A stretch of DNA of 64,000 bases from Bacteroidales bacterium (GTDB lineage: Bacteria; Bacteroidota; Bacteroidia; Bacteroidales; UBA4417), in contig JAURYB010000056.1 of NCBI GenBank assembly GCA_030654075.1, forward strand, positions 121,951 to 185,950, given 5' to 3'. Position numbers and translations under genes: made by a program. Below, in pieces: positions 51,118 to 58,788 of the stretch (its first letter is position 1; every line of letters begins with the position of its first letter). The notes under the pieces were generated by a model. It had not been told where the DNA came from, made no database searches, and saw only the letters and a list, made by a program, of their open reading frames with translations.

Positions 51118-51447
51118 GCGTGGTTTTAAAAGCCAGCTCTGAACCAGTGAAAGTAGTTGGATTTTTAGAATTTTTAATAAATACCAGATCGCCCGATTTC
51201 GATTCAGCAAGCTCATTTATTTGCGGATATTTACCTGTATACTTTCTGCGACAATCAAATCCATGCAAATATAATGTTAAAAAAAGCAGATGCAATTTTC
51301 TATACGTCCAGTTAAACTGAAGAGAAATATCAGCAAAAAAATGAAACAATCTTTGAAAAATAAGATTTTACTATTCCATGTAAATTTGAAATATTGACTG
51401 CTTTATCCAATTCTATCCGTGAAAAGGGAATGACCTGATGGAAAGTG

Positions 51448-52245
51448 TTAGTAGCTTCCCTTAGCTTCAGCGCCTGTAATAACAGCGACACTTGCACCGC
51501 AGCCCAGCCTGCTGGCTCCGGCATTTATTAAGGCAATGGCCTGATCAAATGTCTTTATTCCACCACTGGCTTTTACACCCATTTTAGGACCAACAATTCG
51601 CCGCATTAGAGCTATATCCTCAATGGTTGCCCCGCTACCGGCAAAACCGGTGCTGGTTTTCACAAAGTCGGCATCCGCTTTTTTGGAAATTTCGCAGGCA
51701 AGAATTTTTTCTGCTTCTGTCAATAAACCTGTTTCCAGGATCACTTTTAATACGGTTGTGCTGCGGCAAGCTCTTTTTATAGCCCTGATGTCTTCTTCAA
51801 CTAATTTAAGGTTACCCGATTTTAAGGCTCCCACGTTAATCACCATATCCAGTTCGGTGGCGCCACTAGCTATGGCGCTCCTGGCTTCGAATGCTTTGCT
51901 GCGTGTATCCATTCCACCTAAAGGAAAACCAATCACCGAGCAAACAATTATACCGGTACCTCTCAGTCTTTTTGCGACAAAAGGCACCCATGAAGAATTC
52001 ACACAGACAGATTTGAATTTATATTTTACAGCTTCATCACAAAGCTGCTCAAACTGTGATTCAACAGCTTCAGGCTTCAACAATGTATGATCAATGTATC
52101 CAGCCAGTTCGGTTGGTGAAATCCGGGCAGTAGCAGCATGTGACGGGGTGTTATCCTGATCCGCTGCGCCTTTGTTCAGCGATTTCTCTGTAAGCCGCTG
52201 CATTACTTCTTTTGCTATTTTGTCAATTAATTCTTTCTGATCCAT
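51448..52245 (-). CDS. deoC: Deoxyribose-phosphate aldolase, BMC-targeted
   Basis: A 265-residue class I aldolase. Schiff-base Lys196 in FVKTSTGFAGSG, second Lys225 in MGVKASGGIK and Asp133 in ATELDMVINVG are all present. It cleaves 2-deoxyribose-5-phosphate to glyceraldehyde-3-phosphate and acetaldehyde. Compared with plain DeoC it has a 45-residue N-terminal extension: an amphipathic helix (MDQKELIDKIAKEVMQRLTE) and a polar linker, the look of a BMC encapsulation peptide. It is the last gene of the BMC operon, 7 bp after rpiB. Inside the shell the acetaldehyde would feed the aldehyde dehydrogenase. Confidence 0.93.
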   Translation of the reverse strand: MDQKELIDKIAKEVMQRLTEKSLNKGAADQDNTPSHAATARISPTELAGYIDHTLLKPEAVESQFEQLCDEAVKYKFKSVCVNSSWVPFVAKRLRGTGIIVCSVIGFPLGGMDTRSKAFEARSAIASGATELDMVINVGALKSGNLKLVEEDIRAIKRACRSTTVLKVILETGLLTEAEKILACEISKKADADFVKTSTGFAGSGATIEDIALMRRIVGPKMGVKASGGIKTFDQAIALINAGASRLGCGASVAVITGAEAKGSY

Positions 52246-52252
52246 AGTATGT

Positions 52253-52717
52253 TCAATCTCTTTCTAATGACATCATTTTATTAATTCGCGGCCAATGACG
52301 GCCACCTTCAAACCTGGTTTTGAGCCATAACGCGGCCATGGTACAGATTTCTTCCGGTTTATGCTGTGCTGTGCCCATGGTCAGCACATTCGCGTTGTTA
52401 TGTTCGCGGCTGTTGGTAATCGTCTGCGGGCTCCAGCACAGCGCCGCACGAATACCATGAACCTTGTTACAAACCATGGAAGATCCTATACCTGCAGCAT
52501 CGAGCATTATTCCGCGTTCGCATTCACCACTTACCACCTTTTTGGAAACGGCAACTGCAAAATCAGGATAATCAACTTTCTCGGTACTGTTAAAGGTTCC
52601 TACATCCACCACTTTATAACCCCCTGCCTCAAGATATTTTTTCAACAGCTCCTTCGAATCGAAAGAACCATGATCAGCGCCTATTGCTACTCTTCTTACC
52701 TGGTCGTCAGTATTCAT
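52253..52717 (-). CDS. rpiB: RpiB/LacB-family sugar-phosphate isomerase with altered active site
   Basis: 154 residues from the ATG at 52717; a longer frame adds 24 unsupported residues. RVAIGADHGSFDSKELLK and REHNNANVLTMG are RpiB/LacAB family motifs, including Asp15, His16 and His106. The loop that holds the catalytic Cys in E. coli RpiB (CGTG) reads LDAAGIGSS, with Asp73 instead of Cys and Ala75 instead of Thr, as in LacB (DAYG). So it may isomerise another pentose or hexose phosphate, or use another base. It sits between eutN and deoC in the BMC operon, as in sugar-phosphate-utilising BMC loci. Confidence 0.85.
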   Translation of the reverse strand: MNTDDQVRRVAIGADHGSFDSKELLKKYLEAGGYKVVDVGTFNSTEKVDYPDFAVAVSKKVVSGECERGIMLDAAGIGSSMVCNKVHGIRAALCWSPQTITNSREHNNANVLTMGTAQHKPEEICTMAALWLKTRFEGGRHWPRINKMMSLERD

Positions 52718-52791
52718 TACATAATTTTTATTTGAATTTCGCAAACAATACCTGTAAATCCGGTTTCTCATATGATATTCAGCCTGCAAAA

Positions 52792-53061
52792 TTACACTGT
52801 TATATGATCCACAACACCAGCGATGATCGCTTTTATTGTAAAAGTTTCAGGTTCGCCAAGTATCATCCTCGCTGAGCCGCCTTCTTCAAGGACCAGAACC
52901 GTGTCGCCCATACCGGACTGAACCGTGTCAATGGCAAGGAAAGATTGACCTTTGGGCTGGCCTGAAGGATCAATGGGCTGCACGATCAGGATCTTTCTTG
53001 ATCCATATCCGGATTCCGTAACCGTGGAAACAACGTTGCCGATTATTTTTCCAAGAATCAT
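52792..53061 (-). CDS. EutN/CcmL-type BMC pentamer vertex protein (BMC-P)
   Basis: An 89-residue protein. MILGKIIGNVVSTVTESGYG, KILIVQPID, FLAIDTVQSGMGDTVLVLEEG and AIIAGVVDHITV make up the OB-fold pentamer family that caps BMC vertices. Overlaps the previous eutN-like gene by 4 bp. One of four paralogues in the operon; the set may give vertices for different positions or binding of different cargo. Confidence 0.93.
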   Translation of the reverse strand: MILGKIIGNVVSTVTESGYGSRKILIVQPIDPSGQPKGQSFLAIDTVQSGMGDTVLVLEEGGSARMILGEPETFTIKAIIAGVVDHITV

Positions 53062-53333
53062 TTCACGCCCTCCACTTCCATATTGTCAACAATGCCGACT
53101 ATAGCCGCGTCGCAGGGATTCATGGTTGTTTCCAGCACCCTGCCGGCTTCTTTACTCGTTTCGTAATAAACCAGGTCGCCAACTCCGGACTGAATGGTAT
53201 CAAAAGCAACAATCGGGACGCCATAAGGCACCAATCTTTCATCAAGAGGTTGCACCAGCATCAGTTTTATCCCTTCGAAGGAAGGAACTTTTATAGTACT
53301 GACGACACGGCCTGTTACTTTTGCTAGTTTCAT
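53058..53333 (-). CDS. EutN/CcmL-type BMC pentamer vertex protein (BMC-P)
   Basis: A 91-residue protein: MKLAKVTGRVVSTIKVPSFE, KLMLVQPLDER, VAFDTIQSGVGDLVYYETSKEA and AAIVGIVDNMEVEG. Same fold as the other three EutN-like proteins; it shares GVGDLV/GMGDTV with its neighbour, so this pair probably came from a duplication. It begins a gene block separated from the aldehyde dehydrogenase gene by the inserted HARE-HTH gene. Confidence 0.93.
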   Translation of the reverse strand: MKLAKVTGRVVSTIKVPSFEGIKLMLVQPLDERLVPYGVPIVAFDTIQSGVGDLVYYETSKEAGRVLETTMNPCDAAIVGIVDNMEVEGVK

Positions 53334-53443
53334 TTGAGTGGAATGGATATTAGTTATTGGTTGATTAGCTTTTTCTGTCTAATTTTATGGTTTGGTCGAA
53401 GTTACTTAACTTCGAAATTTTGGAAATCAAATTTAATATTCAA

Positions 53444-54415
53444 TTAGGCAATTTTATTTATTCCTTTTTCCTTTATGTATTTCGTTAGTTCTTCTATTTT
53501 TAATACTTTATCATATTGGCTTTTAACTTTACCTAGTTTACAGTCCTCAGTGATAAGTTTCAAGAAGTCGCTGAAGTCTGAATTTTCATTTGCAAGTCGA
53601 TTTACTGTGTCCCAGTCTATTTCTTGGTTTATTTTTGATGGGAAAATAATTTCACTTTCGTAAACATTCTCTGGATTGAGTTTAATAATTCCAATTCCAA
53701 ACGCATTATTTAGTCTTCTGACTTCATCTTTAAATGTTGGGTCATCATCAATATTTAGAGCAACTAAGTATCCTTCATTAGCCCAACTCGAATTTGAAAC
53801 TGCTTGAAAGTACGATTGTCTTAGGTTGCCGAAATTAAGGGATATTTTTAACTCAAATGAGAACAATTTGATTGATGTAATTGAAAGATGGCTCTGGATT
53901 TCTAAAGTTTCAGTTTTATAGTCTCGGAATGGAAAATAAACTCCAACAAGATCAGGATGTAACCATTCATTTTGCCCTTTTGTTGCTTTCGATGAGTTCT
54001 CGTGATAAATTGTTTTTAGGTTAGCTTTGAAATGTGTGTCACCATAAGCATAAGCCACTAAAACTGAATGTAAGTCCCTTTCAATAAACTTTTTAAACTC
54101 AATTTTCTCCATTTTTGCGACTTCAGAGTCTTTCAATTTTTGAACCTTTTGAATGTCAATTTTTTCGCCAAGTTTTCTTAAGAAAAATTGCGCTGGTCTT
54201 TCGCTGGTCTGAATAATCATCGAATTATCACCGCTACGATTTATATCAGTATAGCAATAAGCTGCTATAGTTGCCCAGGGAGTTTTACCAGTTGTTATAT
54301 AATCACCGATTGTCTTAAGTTCAATTGCTTTATCCCAAATTTCTTTCGCTGAAAGCGGTGTTCCCACTTTTTCAATTGTTTTTTCAATAATGTCCCAAAA
54401 TGTCGTTTTAGCCAT
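53444..54415 (-). CDS. HARE-HTH / HrgA-like protein inserted in the BMC operon
   Basis: A 323-residue protein. Residues 1-75 form a HARE-HTH domain (TFWDIIEKTIEKVGTPLSAK, then TTGKTPWATIAAYCYTDI), as in restriction-linked HrgA/COG2958 proteins. The C-terminal part (about 140-300: WLHPDLVGVYFPFRD, LFSFELKISLN, YLVALNID, GIGIIKLNPE) looks like a PD-(D/E)xK-type core (D...ELK). Nothing in it relates to microcompartments. The gene is more AT-rich than its neighbours, stands between eutN and the aldehyde dehydrogenase gene with its own palindromic promoter region, and so looks like a horizontally acquired defence-type gene. Confidence 0.75.
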   Translation of the reverse strand: MAKTTFWDIIEKTIEKVGTPLSAKEIWDKAIELKTIGDYITTGKTPWATIAAYCYTDINRSGDNSMIIQTSERPAQFFLRKLGEKIDIQKVQKLKDSEVAKMEKIEFKKFIERDLHSVLVAYAYGDTHFKANLKTIYHENSSKATKGQNEWLHPDLVGVYFPFRDYKTETLEIQSHLSITSIKLFSFELKISLNFGNLRQSYFQAVSNSSWANEGYLVALNIDDDPTFKDEVRRLNNAFGIGIIKLNPENVYESEIIFPSKINQEIDWDTVNRLANENSDFSDFLKLITEDCKLGKVKSQYDKVLKIEELTKYIKEKGINKIA

Positions 54416-54439
54416 AATTATTCTTAATTAATCTTTCTT

Positions 54440-54457
54440 TTTACAAAGCTTTGTAAA
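54440..54457. promoter_or_regulatory. Perfect 18-bp palindrome upstream of the HARE-HTH gene
   Basis: TTTACAAAGCTTTGTAAA (54440-54457) is fully self-complementary and lies 25 bp before the ATG at 54415. It is a good candidate operator for autoregulation by the HARE-HTH protein or another dimeric regulator. Confidence 0.65.
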
Positions 54458-54496
54458 CAATCAAATTATAACATTTAACCATTAACAATGAATTGT

Positions 54497-55912
54497 CTAT
54501 ATAATTCTAAAATAATCCACCAACGTACATCTTCTTTCTCTTGTAAAAGTCCTTGCCCTGGTTACGCCTTCACCGGTTGGACTGGCGATGGTAAAGGAAG
54601 CAAAACCGGCACCGCCATGGCCAAGTCCGGCATAGCTGGGCCCGTTTTTAATAAATATGGAGCAGTTCATGGCTTTTGCCATTTTGCTTAACTTGGCAAT
54701 ATTGAGCGAATGCATAATTGCCGTGTGGCGGAAACCGTGTTCAACTTCAACTGCCAGTTCAATAGCAATATCTACATCTTTTACACGTACCAACGGCATT
54801 ACAGGCATAAGTTGCTCCGTCCAGAGTAAAGGATGTTCGCGTCCAACTTCGCATAAAAGCATACGGGTCTCTGGCGGAACGGTGAGACCAATTTGTTTTG
54901 CAATGAAATCGGCATTTTTGCCGACAAAGTTTTTATTAGCAGCGCCTTCCTTCCCCGGTCCGCCGGGATCAGCAATCACGAGTTCAGTAATTTTTTTGAT
55001 CTGGTCCTCATTCAACTCGTAAGCGCCATTTTTCTTCATTTCTTCCTTGAGCCTGTCAGCTACCGAAGCTACGACAATGATCTCCTTTTCGCAAATGCAG
55101 ATCACATTGTTATCAAAACCTCCGCCATCAACAATATCTTTACCTGCTTTTGCCAGGTCAGCAGTTTCATCCACTACGCATGGCGGGTTACCGGGCCCTG
55201 CCGCAATTGCTTTTTTACCACTGTTCATGGCAACTTTTACAACGGCCGGTCCACCTGTAACAGCCAGTATTGCTATTTTAGGATGACTCATCAAGGTTTT
55301 AGCCGACTCGATGGTCGGATCGGCAATGCAGCACACCAGGTTTGCCGGGCCGCCCTCTTCAACAATCGCCTTATTTAGAAGACTGACCACAAAAGCTGAA
55401 ACTTTTTTTGCAGCCGGATGCGGATTAAAAACAACGGAATTTCCACCTGCTATCATTCCAATAGCGTTACTGATAATAGAAACTGTCGGGTTTGTGCTTG
55501 GCGTTATGGCTCCAATTACACCATACGGTGCTCTTTCGACCAACGTCAGGCCAAAATCATCCGAAAAGGATTCCGGGACAATATCTTCGACGCCTGGAGT
55601 TTTCCTGATACCAAGCTCATTTTTAATAACTTTATCCTGCCACCTGCCCATACCGGTTTCTTCCTGGGCCATTTTCGACATGGTCTCCACATTAGCCAGG
55701 CATTGCTTGCGGATATTGGCAATACAATTTTTGCGGGTTTCCAATGTAAGCTTACCAAACTCCCTGAATGCGAGTTCGGCGGCATCAATGGCAGAGTTGA
55801 TATCCGAAAACACACCTATATTTTTTGCACCGTCATCTTTGGGTAGATTCAGGTCCATGCTGTTTATTACTTCTTCTATGATCTGCCTTACGCTTTCTTC
55901 CAGATTATCCAT
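54497..55912 (-). CDS. CoA-acylating aldehyde dehydrogenase (PduP/EutE-type), BMC-targeted
   Basis: 471 residues from ATG 55912, preceded by AGAGGTG seven bases upstream; a GTG three codons earlier is the alternative. Catalytic Cys272 lies in FDNNVICICEKE, aligned with PduP FDNNLPCIAEKE. NAD and CoA binding segments include GAITPSTNPTVS and GPGNPPCVVDE. It oxidises an aldehyde to acyl-CoA with NAD+ inside the BMC lumen. The N-terminal helix MDNLEESVRQIIEEVINSM plus linker is the typical encapsulation peptide of PduP-type enzymes. It would take acetaldehyde from DeoC. No phosphotransacylase or alcohol dehydrogenase is encoded in the operon. Confidence 0.93.
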   Translation of the reverse strand: MDNLEESVRQIIEEVINSMDLNLPKDDGAKNIGVFSDINSAIDAAELAFREFGKLTLETRKNCIANIRKQCLANVETMSKMAQEETGMGRWQDKVIKNELGIRKTPGVEDIVPESFSDDFGLTLVERAPYGVIGAITPSTNPTVSIISNAIGMIAGGNSVVFNPHPAAKKVSAFVVSLLNKAIVEEGGPANLVCCIADPTIESAKTLMSHPKIAILAVTGGPAVVKVAMNSGKKAIAAGPGNPPCVVDETADLAKAGKDIVDGGGFDNNVICICEKEIIVVASVADRLKEEMKKNGAYELNEDQIKKITELVIADPGGPGKEGAANKNFVGKNADFIAKQIGLTVPPETRMLLCEVGREHPLLWTEQLMPVMPLVRVKDVDIAIELAVEVEHGFRHTAIMHSLNIAKLSKMAKAMNCSIFIKNGPSYAGLGHGGAGFASFTIASPTGEGVTRARTFTRERRCTLVDYFRII

Positions 55913-55921
55913 AATTTTCAC

Positions 55922-56020
55922 CTCTTAGGTAACTTAGGTTGAGGTTAAGGTTGAGGTTGAGGTTAAGGTTTTAGCTGCTTAACCTTTTTCTTAACCTTTT
56001 CAATTCTCACTCAAGTTATT
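55922..56020. repeat. GAGGTT/AAGGTT hairpin repeat, copy 2
   Basis: It starts CTCTTAGGTAACTTAGGTT, identical for 19 nt to copy 1 (15591), has five GAGGTT/AAGGTT hexamers, complementary TTAACC returns and the same CTCAAGTTATT end. It sits within 10 bp of the aldehyde dehydrogenase start codon and fills the gap inside the BMC operon. Confidence 0.85.
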
Positions 56021-56051
56021 TATTTGTGACTAAATCGCTCATAGTAAATGG

Positions 56052-56606
56052 CTATTGCATGAAATACGGTTTTGTTTCATGATGTGGCTGCGGGATAAGT
56101 GTGGACATACACAACAAGCCTTTCGACCTGGCTTTTGCTGTTCCGGCTTCCATTGCTGCCTCAACAGCATCAAGGCTTCCGAGCAGTTTTACATATGATT
56201 TGCCACCGAATCCGATTGCCAGCCTTACTTCAATAATTTTCACACCTCCCACTTTTGCCGCCAGGTCAGCCGCTTCGATAGATGAAACAACTGAGAGTGT
56301 TTCGATGATTCCGATTGCGTCCCATTCCTGTGTGACATTTATTTTTCCTATTGCCATCATGGCTTCAGGGGCTATCATAGGGAGGAACAGGCTATCAACA
56401 ATAAGGTCTTTACCTGTTTCAAAACCCTTGTTGAAGGAATATTCAACAGCAGCCACATCACCGCTGAAAACGATCAGGTATTTTCCCGGGCACATTGTCC
56501 TGGCTTCGATGATCCGGATCGGCGCAATTTTGACCATCTCATCCAACGCCAGTATTCCAATGGCTATACTACTGAATTCCAACGCACCTAAGGCGATTAT
56601 ATCCAC
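56052..56606 (-). CDS. PduT-like tandem-domain BMC-T shell protein with Fe-S cysteine
   Basis: 184 residues from GTG 56606, chosen because AAGGAGG (minus strand, plus 56612-56618) lies 5 nt upstream; an ATG further 5' would add 15 residues inside the eutN gene. Two BMC domains in tandem: ALGALEFSSIAIGILALDEM and AIGIIETLSVVSSIEAADLA. Cys39 in RTMCPGKYLIVFSGD matches PduT Cys38, the ligand of a [4Fe-4S] cluster at the trimer pore. It may move electrons across the shell to recycle NADH or another carrier. Confidence 0.9.
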   Translation of the reverse strand: MDIIALGALEFSSIAIGILALDEMVKIAPIRIIEARTMCPGKYLIVFSGDVAAVEYSFNKGFETGKDLIVDSLFLPMIAPEAMMAIGKINVTQEWDAIGIIETLSVVSSIEAADLAAKVGGVKIIEVRLAIGFGGKSYVKLLGSLDAVEAAMEAGTAKARSKGLLCMSTLIPQPHHETKPYFMQ

Positions 56607-56616
56607 GTATACCTCC

Positions 56617-56904
56617 TTATTTGCTGTAAACAACCGTTTCGTTCTCATCAATCAAATCAACAATTCCAACTATCAAGGCATCAACCGGCTTGCCGACAGT
56701 TTCAGGGGTTTCTCTTGACGGGCTGCCTTCGGTAACCATAACAAGTTCATCGTTTGCAACACCGATAATATCGAGCGCAACAATGTAATCACCCAACTTC
56801 TTCCCATTTTGATCTGTCTTTTCGACCAGCAGGTAGCGCGATCCTTTAATACCATCATTGATGGTACTGCTTACTATGGTTCCGACTACTTTTCCAAGGA
56901 TCAT
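56617..56904 (-). CDS. EutN/CcmL-type BMC pentamer vertex protein (BMC-P)
   Basis: A 95-residue protein: MILGKVVGTIVSSTINDGIKG, YLLVEKTDQNGKKLGDYIVALD, SPSRETPETVGKPVDALIVGIVD. It has a longer C-terminal tail (DENETVVYSK) than the 52792 and 53058 proteins. Its stop codon overlaps the ribosome binding site of the BMC-T gene, implying translational coupling; it lies 3 bp after its tandem paralogue. Confidence 0.93.
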   Translation of the reverse strand: MILGKVVGTIVSSTINDGIKGSRYLLVEKTDQNGKKLGDYIVALDIIGVANDELVMVTEGSPSRETPETVGKPVDALIVGIVDLIDENETVVYSK

Positions 56905-56907
56905 AGT

Positions 56908-57204
56908 TTATTGGCTTTTCTGGTAAGTAAAGCTGCCATCTTTTTCGATATTATCAACAATTGCAATAATAGCTGAATCAGTGGGCTTTCCTTCAGTGAC
57001 TTCGGTAAACCGCGCGCTGCTGCCAGAAACATAAAATACAATTTCACCGGTTCCGGCACCCACACTATCCATTGAAACAACGAAGTCATTCTTCCCCTTC
57101 AGAGTTACCGGATCAATTTTTTCAAGTAAAAGAAATCTGATCCCTTCAATTTTTGGGGCTTTATGACTCGAAACTACGGTTCCGACTACCCTTGCCAATA
57201 TCAT
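56908..57204 (-). CDS. EutN/CcmL-type BMC pentamer vertex protein (BMC-P)
   Basis: A 98-residue protein: MILARVVGTVVSSHKAPKIE, FLLLEKIDPVTLKGKNDFVVSMDSVGAGTGEIVFYV and SAIIAIVDNIEKDG. Fourth pentamer paralogue, paired with 56617-56904 (both have LLxEK, and GKPxDxxI). Situated between the first BMC-H gene pair and the PduT-like gene. Confidence 0.93.
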   Translation of the reverse strand: MILARVVGTVVSSHKAPKIEGIRFLLLEKIDPVTLKGKNDFVVSMDSVGAGTGEIVFYVSGSSARFTEVTEGKPTDSAIIAIVDNIEKDGSFTYQKSQ

Positions 57205-57284
57205 AACGTTTCAGTTTAATGTTTAACCATACCTGGTGCGGAGTATCCCATACACTAAGCGGCATTTATAGCAAGTGTGGCAAA

Positions 57285-57587
57285 TTATTTCTTTGAAGTA
57301 CCCCTGCCTAATGGCAAGGCGCTATCCACATTTACGTGTGGCCTTGGAATAATATGGGATGAAACTATTTCGCCTACTTTTTGTGCTGCCTGAACTCCGG
57401 CATCCACCGCGGCTTTAACGGAAGCTACATCGCCACGTACAATTGCGGTTACATATCCGCCACCAATTCTTTCGAATCCGATCAGTTCAACTTTTGCGGC
57501 TTTAACCATAGCATCCGAAGCTTCAACCATTGCGGCAAAGCCCTTTGTTTCAATCATTCCCAATGCGTCAGAAGTATTGTCATTCAT
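57285..57587 (-). CDS. BMC-H hexameric shell protein (PduA/EutM-like)
   Basis: A 100-residue single-BMC-domain protein: [74 protein letters not shown]. This is the standard hexagonal facet tile. It is nearly identical in sequence to the BMC-H at 58451-58759 (same core, differences mostly at the termini), a recent duplication. The pore loop (ERIGGGYVT) is like PduA-type metabolite pores. Confidence 0.95.
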   Translation of the reverse strand: MNDNTSDALGMIETKGFAAMVEASDAMVKAAKVELIGFERIGGGYVTAIVRGDVASVKAAVDAGVQAAQKVGEIVSSHIIPRPHVNVDSALPLGRGTSKK

Positions 57588-57636
57588 AATTTATGTCTTT
57601 TAGGTTTGTTAGTATTTTTACTATTTTGTTCTGATT

Positions 57637-57780
57637 AGTGCTTAGATCAAAGTGCTTCGTGCATGGTGCATAGCACTCAGTACTTAGGTTTTAGAATTGA
57701 GATGGTTTATTTTTTGTGTTTGAGAAAACATTAGTAAGAATACTCCGAACTAAGCACTGTGCACTCAGCACTATGCACTT
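57637..57780. repeat. AGTGCTTAG/GTGCATAGCAC dispersed repeat in the BMC operon
   Basis: AGTGCTTAGATCAAAGTGC on the left is inverse to CTAAGCACTGTGCACTCAGCAC on the right, making an imperfect fold-back in the gap between a BMC-H gene and the BMC-T gene. Same word family as 23423-23470. Confidence 0.65.
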
Positions 57781-57827
57781 TCATTCTGATAAATCCAGCT
57801 CCTCATTTAAACTAAAACCATCCGTTT

Positions 57828-58448
57828 TTAATATTCTTCTCTTCCTGTTATTTCGGACAGGCGTTTTTCAACCACATTTTTAGCTTCCAGCACCTCGGCT
57901 TCGTCTCCGGCAATATATACCCTACCGAATTTACCGAATCCAATCACTTCAATAATATTGATATGCGCGGTTTTTTCAGCCTCATTGGCAGCGTAATATG
58001 CATACCCTGCAGGTTCAACTTCTAAAACGAACAAGGTGTCGCCTTTCAGAATCATATTTCCATGCCGTGTCCTGTTAATGAGCTGGGCATGATGGTCTTC
58101 AACATTTTTTATCAGCTGACTGGTCAGAATGCGCGGTTTTATCCTGTCATTTTCCGTTTGCTCAATTGTCCGGAGCACAGTTTCACCGGCTACGCGGGTA
58201 TCTCCCTGGCTATCTGAATGCACTTCCAGCATTCCGTAAGCCCTTTCAACAATCTGCATTCCAGGAGTTACATTGGTTGCTTTCAGTGCAATATCCGTAA
58301 GCGTGTTGATTTCAATTCCCGGGGCTATTTCGATAATGCAACAAGCCTGGCCACTTACCGGCAGGTATCCTTTTGATACGGTCGATAAATAAGAAGCCAT
58401 CTGCAATTGCAGCGAATCAATAAAAATATATGTTCTAAGGTCTATCAT
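57828..58448 (-). CDS. Double-stacking permuted BMC-T shell protein (BMC-Tdp, CsoS1D-like)
   Basis: A 206-residue tandem BMC protein. It begins MIDLRTYIFIDSLQLQMASYLS and contains IEIAPGIEINTLTDIALKATNV, IVERAYGMLEVHSDSQGDT, then a second copy with ILKGDTLFVLEVEPAGYAYYAANEAEKTAHINIIE and FGRVYIAGDEAEVLEAK. The domain order is circularly permuted and matches the stacked BMC-T trimers of the Haliangium shell and CsoS1D, which gate large pores for bulky cofactors. It lies 2 bp after the BMC-H gene. Confidence 0.9.
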   Translation of the reverse strand: MIDLRTYIFIDSLQLQMASYLSTVSKGYLPVSGQACCIIEIAPGIEINTLTDIALKATNVTPGMQIVERAYGMLEVHSDSQGDTRVAGETVLRTIEQTENDRIKPRILTSQLIKNVEDHHAQLINRTRHGNMILKGDTLFVLEVEPAGYAYYAANEAEKTAHINIIEVIGFGKFGRVYIAGDEAEVLEAKNVVEKRLSEITGREEY

Positions 58449-58450
58449 GG

Positions 58451-58759
58451 TTATTTCCCTTTTTTAGTTTGATTTTTACCTAGCGGAAGCGCGCTGTCAA
58501 CATTAGTGTGGGGTCTGGGAATAATATGTGTTGATACAATTTCACCCACTTTTTGCGCTGCCTGAACACCTGCTTCTACAGCTGCTTTTACCGCAGCCAC
58601 ATCCCCGCGAACGATAGCAGTAACATAACCGCCGCCAATCTTTTCGAAGCCGACGAGCTCGACTTTTGCAGCTTTTACCATGGCATCGGCGGCCTCGACC
58701 ATGGCAGCAAAACCTTTGGTTTCTATCATTCCAAGGGCTTTCATTTCATCATTTTCCAT
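58451..58759 (-). CDS. BMC-H hexameric shell protein, first gene of the BMC operon
   Basis: A 102-residue protein: [76 protein letters not shown]. The duplicate of the 57285-57587 BMC-H. As first gene of the operon it should be the most abundant shell protein. Downstream, the permuted BMC-T starts after 2 bp. The promoter region carries two AGCAATTG words 33 bp apart. Confidence 0.95.
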   Translation of the reverse strand: MENDEMKALGMIETKGFAAMVEAADAMVKAAKVELVGFEKIGGGYVTAIVRGDVAAVKAAVEAGVQAAQKVGEIVSTHIIPRPHTNVDSALPLGKNQTKKGK

Positions 58760-58788
58760 AATATGATCTGTTTAGTATTTATGATTTT

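Noticed and set aside
51077..51349. 90-codon minus-strand frame between deoC and the AhpD-like gene
   Set aside because: It covers the AhpD-like promoter region and has no recognisable domain or start context.
51448..58759. Ethanolamine or propanediol utilisation compartment
   Set aside because: No EutBC, PduCDE or glycyl-radical enzyme; deoC and rpiB-like genes fit the sugar-phosphate class.
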